From Bacillota bacterium (GTDB lineage Bacteria > Bacillota > Sulfobacillia > JAJZYS01 > JAJYTV01): 7,051 nt of DNA. Positions 6,286 to 7,051 of this stretch are shown one piece after another. Under the pieces are notes generated by a model. It worked only from the letters and a program-made list of their open reading frames with translations, was not told the DNA's origin and did not search any database. Where the stretch lies: positions 1 through 7,051 of the forward strand of contig JAJZIE010000125.1 in the NCBI GenBank assembly GCA_021810725.1, read 5' to 3'. Positions within the stretch are counted from its first letter, which is position 1. Each line of letters begins with the position of its first letter. The position numbers and the translations under genes were made by a program.

Positions 6286-7051
6286 GGTAGCCGAACGAGT
6301 GCGTCAACAGTTGATCGGAGCGACGCTGGTGGGATCCGGGGGGAAAGGGGTGGTCAGCTGAGCTGAAGGCTGATGGTGTAGAGCTTGAGGAGGTTGTGCA
6401 CCGCGCACTCGAACCGCCAGCTGGCCTTCGCGGCATCGAGTCCGCGCACGAGCAGTTGGCGTAAACCGCGGTTCCACTTGATCTGGCCGAAGACAGGTTC
6501 GACGGTGGTCTGACGGAGCTTGTAGCGCTGCTTGCCCTTCTTGGTGAGGAGCTTGCGCATCATCCGCTCTCGGGCGGTGAGGTTCTTGGGCGGGCGGCCG
6601 CGCGGTGCCTTGGCGGTTCGCCATTGCATGTGCTTGATCTTCACCGGTGGGATTAGGGCGTCGATTCCGTGCTTGGCGAGGGCGTCGAGGTTCTCTTGCG
6701 AGTAATAGCCGGCATCTGCGGAGACTTCCTTTGGCCAGCGCCCGATGTTCTCGTGCACCTGCTCGACGAGGTCGGGCAGATGCGGGCAGTCGGCCGCCTG
6801 GTTCGTGAGGTCGCACGCGACAACGATCTGGTTCTTGGCGTCCACCGCGGCCTGTCCGTTGAAGCTCTGGACGAAGCCGTCGCCGGTCTTCATGATCCGG
6901 GACTCGGCATCGGTGAAGTTCCGTTGCGCCTTGGCGCGGGGCTTGGCTTCCTCGGCCTTCTTGCGGGGCTTCTTGCCCTTCTGGGCGTCGGCCTCGTGCT
7001 TCTCCTCGGCCGCCTGGCGCGCCTCGGCTTCCAGTTCGGCCTTCGCCTTGC
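6262..7051 (-). mobile_element. Partial IS1182-like insertion sequence (right part only)
   Basis: The element is defined by its transposase reading right to left and leaving the window at 7051. Its transposase-3' end must fall between the last plus-strand gene and the transposase stop at 6354. I place the boundary near 6262 only tentatively, since 60-90 bases of non-coding end would be usual. The 6261-6353 stretch holds no gene. The IS body is visibly less GC-rich than the genes to its left, which fits a later arrival. No target-site duplication can be checked. Confidence 0.6.
6354..7051 (-). CDS. IS1182-family DDE transposase (5' part outside window)
   Basis: 231 residues are visible, with no stop up to the window edge, so the start lies beyond 7051. 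Reading from the edge, the protein shows a Lys/Glu/Ala-rich charged linker of about 40 residues, then KAQRNFTDAESRIMKTGDGF (about 36-55), which is the hallmark block of IS1182 transposases. Next come FNGQAAVDAKNQIVVACDL and VSADAGYYS with the second catalytic aspartate (codon 6714-6716). The final stretch YKLRQTTVEPVFGQIK-NRGLRQ carries the catalytic glutamate (codon 6498-6500), and HNLLKL lies close to the end. The first aspartate must be upstream of the linker, outside the window. The visible part is intact and ends at TGA 6354-6356. A methionine at 6891-6893 is internal and not the start. It performs DNA cut-and-paste transposition of its own element. Confidence 0.9.
   Translation of the reverse strand, partial: KAKAELEAEARQAAEEKHEADAQKGKKPRKKAEEAKPRAKAQRNFTDAESRIMKTGDGFVQSFNGQAAVDAKNQIVVACDLTNQAADCPHLPDLVEQVHENIGRWPKEVSADAGYYSQENLDALAKHGIDALIPPVKIKHMQWRTAKAPRGRPPKNLTARERMMRKLLTKKGKQRYKLRQTTVEPVFGQIKWNRGLRQLLVRGLDAAKASWRFECAVHNLLKLYTISLQLS

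Noticed and set aside
6304..6816. 170-codon minus-strand frame within the transposase
   Set aside because: It is out of phase with the transposase, whose frame carries the IS1182 motifs and catalytic residues.
1..7051. CRISPR array, tRNA, rRNA, riboswitch or sigma-70 promoter
   Set aside because: I saw no regularly spaced repeats, no cloverleaf with a conserved T-loop and no convincing -35/-10 pair. The gaps are short and GC-rich.

Overview
The window is a compact, strongly GC-rich bacterial segment (GC-dominated third codon positions, gaps of about 10-60 bases). Seven protein genes or gene parts lie on the plus strand, followed by a minus-strand transposase that runs off the right edge. The taxonomic hints are soft. 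They are a small four-helix membrane protein resembling the TIGR04086/DUF3792 group (known mainly from Bacillota), a DinG-type helicase whose open N-terminal side looks like the linker of the exonuclease-DinG fusions common in Bacillota, and a secreted protein with peptidoglycan-binding and LysM modules. Together they suggest a high-GC Bacillota lineage (Limnochordia- or Symbiobacterium-like). This is inference, not proof.

Layout. Positions 2-2104: iron-sulphur DinG-family helicase, open at the left edge. 2149-2523: small integral membrane protein, whose Shine-Dalgarno lies in the arm of a good hairpin. About 2584-3756: exported protein with two PG_binding_1 repeats, a LysM and a C-terminal domain that looks like a catalytically dead polysaccharide-deacetylase fold. 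3806-4276: YbaK/ProX-type aminoacyl-tRNA deacylase. 4273-5364: HTH_42/AlkZ-like winged-helix protein, overlapping the previous gene by 4 bases, with an altered catalytic motif. 5406-5954: RimJ/RimL-type GNAT acetyltransferase. 5964-6260: 98-codon reading frame resembling the C-terminal tail of a large molybdopterin oxidoreductase, possibly a remnant. 6354-7051 (minus): C-terminal part of an IS1182-like transposase, whose element end probably lies between about 6250 and 6350.

Functionally, the helicase and the AlkZ-like protein point to DNA repair, the YbaK protein to translation fidelity, and the two middle genes to the cell envelope. All plus-strand genes could be co-transcribed, but only the 4273-4276 overlap is direct evidence of coupling. 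I see no CRISPR array, tRNA, rRNA or convincing promoter. There is no clear undescribed multi-gene system here. The most unusual items are the histidine-free pseudo-deacetylase-like envelope protein, the NAQ variant of the AlkZ catalytic motif, the Shine-Dalgarno hairpin at 2110-2143 and the orphan molybdoenzyme-like tail beside an insertion sequence.
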